DNA from: Planctomycetota bacterium
GTDB taxonomy: Bacteria; Planctomycetota; Planctomycetia; Pirellulales; Pirellulaceae
Length of the DNA stretch: 35,391 nt
Direction: 5' to 3'
Assembly (NCBI GenBank): GCA_026692885.1
Contig: JAPLNJ010001213.1
Span: 1 to 35,391, forward strand
Shown one piece after another: positions 35,317-35,391 of the stretch. Each line of letters begins with the position of its first letter. The stretch's first letter is position 1. The notes under the pieces were generated by a model. The model made no database searches, was not told the DNA's origin, and was given only the letters and a program-made list of their open reading frames with translations. A program made the translations under genes and the position numbers.

Positions 35317-35391
35317 ATGCGGAGAATGGTCATCGTCACGGTTGCAGTGCTTTCCGGCGTGGCCGGATTGGATCTTGCGGGCGAGTTCGGC
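35317..35391 (+). CDS. Start of a secreted protein, cut by the window edge
   Basis: ATG 35317 with AAGGAGA about eight bases upstream, a strong ribosome site. The 25 visible codons (MRRMVIVTVAVLSGVAGLDLAGEFG) look like a signal peptide. The product cannot be identified from this. Confidence 0.6.
   Translation, partial: MRRMVIVTVAVLSGVAGLDLAGEFG

Noticed and set aside
1..35391. tRNA, rRNA or replication-origin genes
   Set aside because: No tRNA-like cloverleaf or rRNA block was recognised by eye; a covariance-model scan would be decisive but could not be run.

Overview
The window is GC-rich DNA that looks like a planctomycete, or possibly a PVC relative. The pointers are three formylglycine sulfatases in a row, a BlaI/M56-BlaR1 pair with a very long periplasmic tail, a planctomycete-type ECF sigma factor next to a Ser/Thr kinase, a small membrane protein starting MQNPYESP, and EF-hands fused to a sulfatase C-terminus. 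Family names come from reading motifs by eye; no database was searched.

Layout. 137-3478 (-) is an intact TIR-STAND-membrane-TPR protein with four almost identical 144-bp repeats. 3715-4918 (-) holds remnants of secreted catabolic genes, including a beheaded sulfatase. 4962-9925 (+) holds a secreted protein of unknown function, a sigma factor cut off and joined out of frame to a beheaded Ser/Thr kinase, and a small membrane protein. 10148-14603 (+) is blaI plus a giant M56 sensor. 14546-22121 is a polysaccharide-utilisation stretch: one intact clan GH-A glycosidase surrounded by a truncated propeller-like protein, a GH2 mannosidase-type pseudogene, a DUF4038-type pseudogene and unidentified gene ends. 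22310-22515 is a gene-free array of seven copies of a 17-bp motif, four forward then three inverted. 22836-29509 (+) is a truncated sensor kinase, two full sulfatases and one half sulfatase. 29456-35391 is a mobile and defence scrap-yard: a clamp-like fragment split by a short repeat, an intact ParE-type toxin-antitoxin pair, the 3' end of a DUF2326 (ABC-three-component) gene, TniB/TniA remnants, an unusual double-domain Y1 transposase with a nonsense codon, and an ORF joining half of Ku to a TnsA-like nuclease.

The main pattern is that about a dozen ORFs are clean partial genes abutting other partial genes, often with their open frames preserved. This could be a real decay zone shaped by repeats and error-prone end joining, or it could be chimeric assembly. 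Read mapping across the joints would decide.

The candidates most worth following are the asymmetric tandem Y1 transposase (HUH in one domain, catalytic-type Tyr in the other), the 17-bp inverted array, the homogenised TIR-STAND-TPR receptor, and the Ku/TnsA chimera. Genes likely to be functional are the TIR-STAND protein, 4962-6011, 9536-9925, blaI, perhaps blaR1, the GH-A glycosidase, the sulfatases at 24298 and 26080, and the toxin-antitoxin pair.
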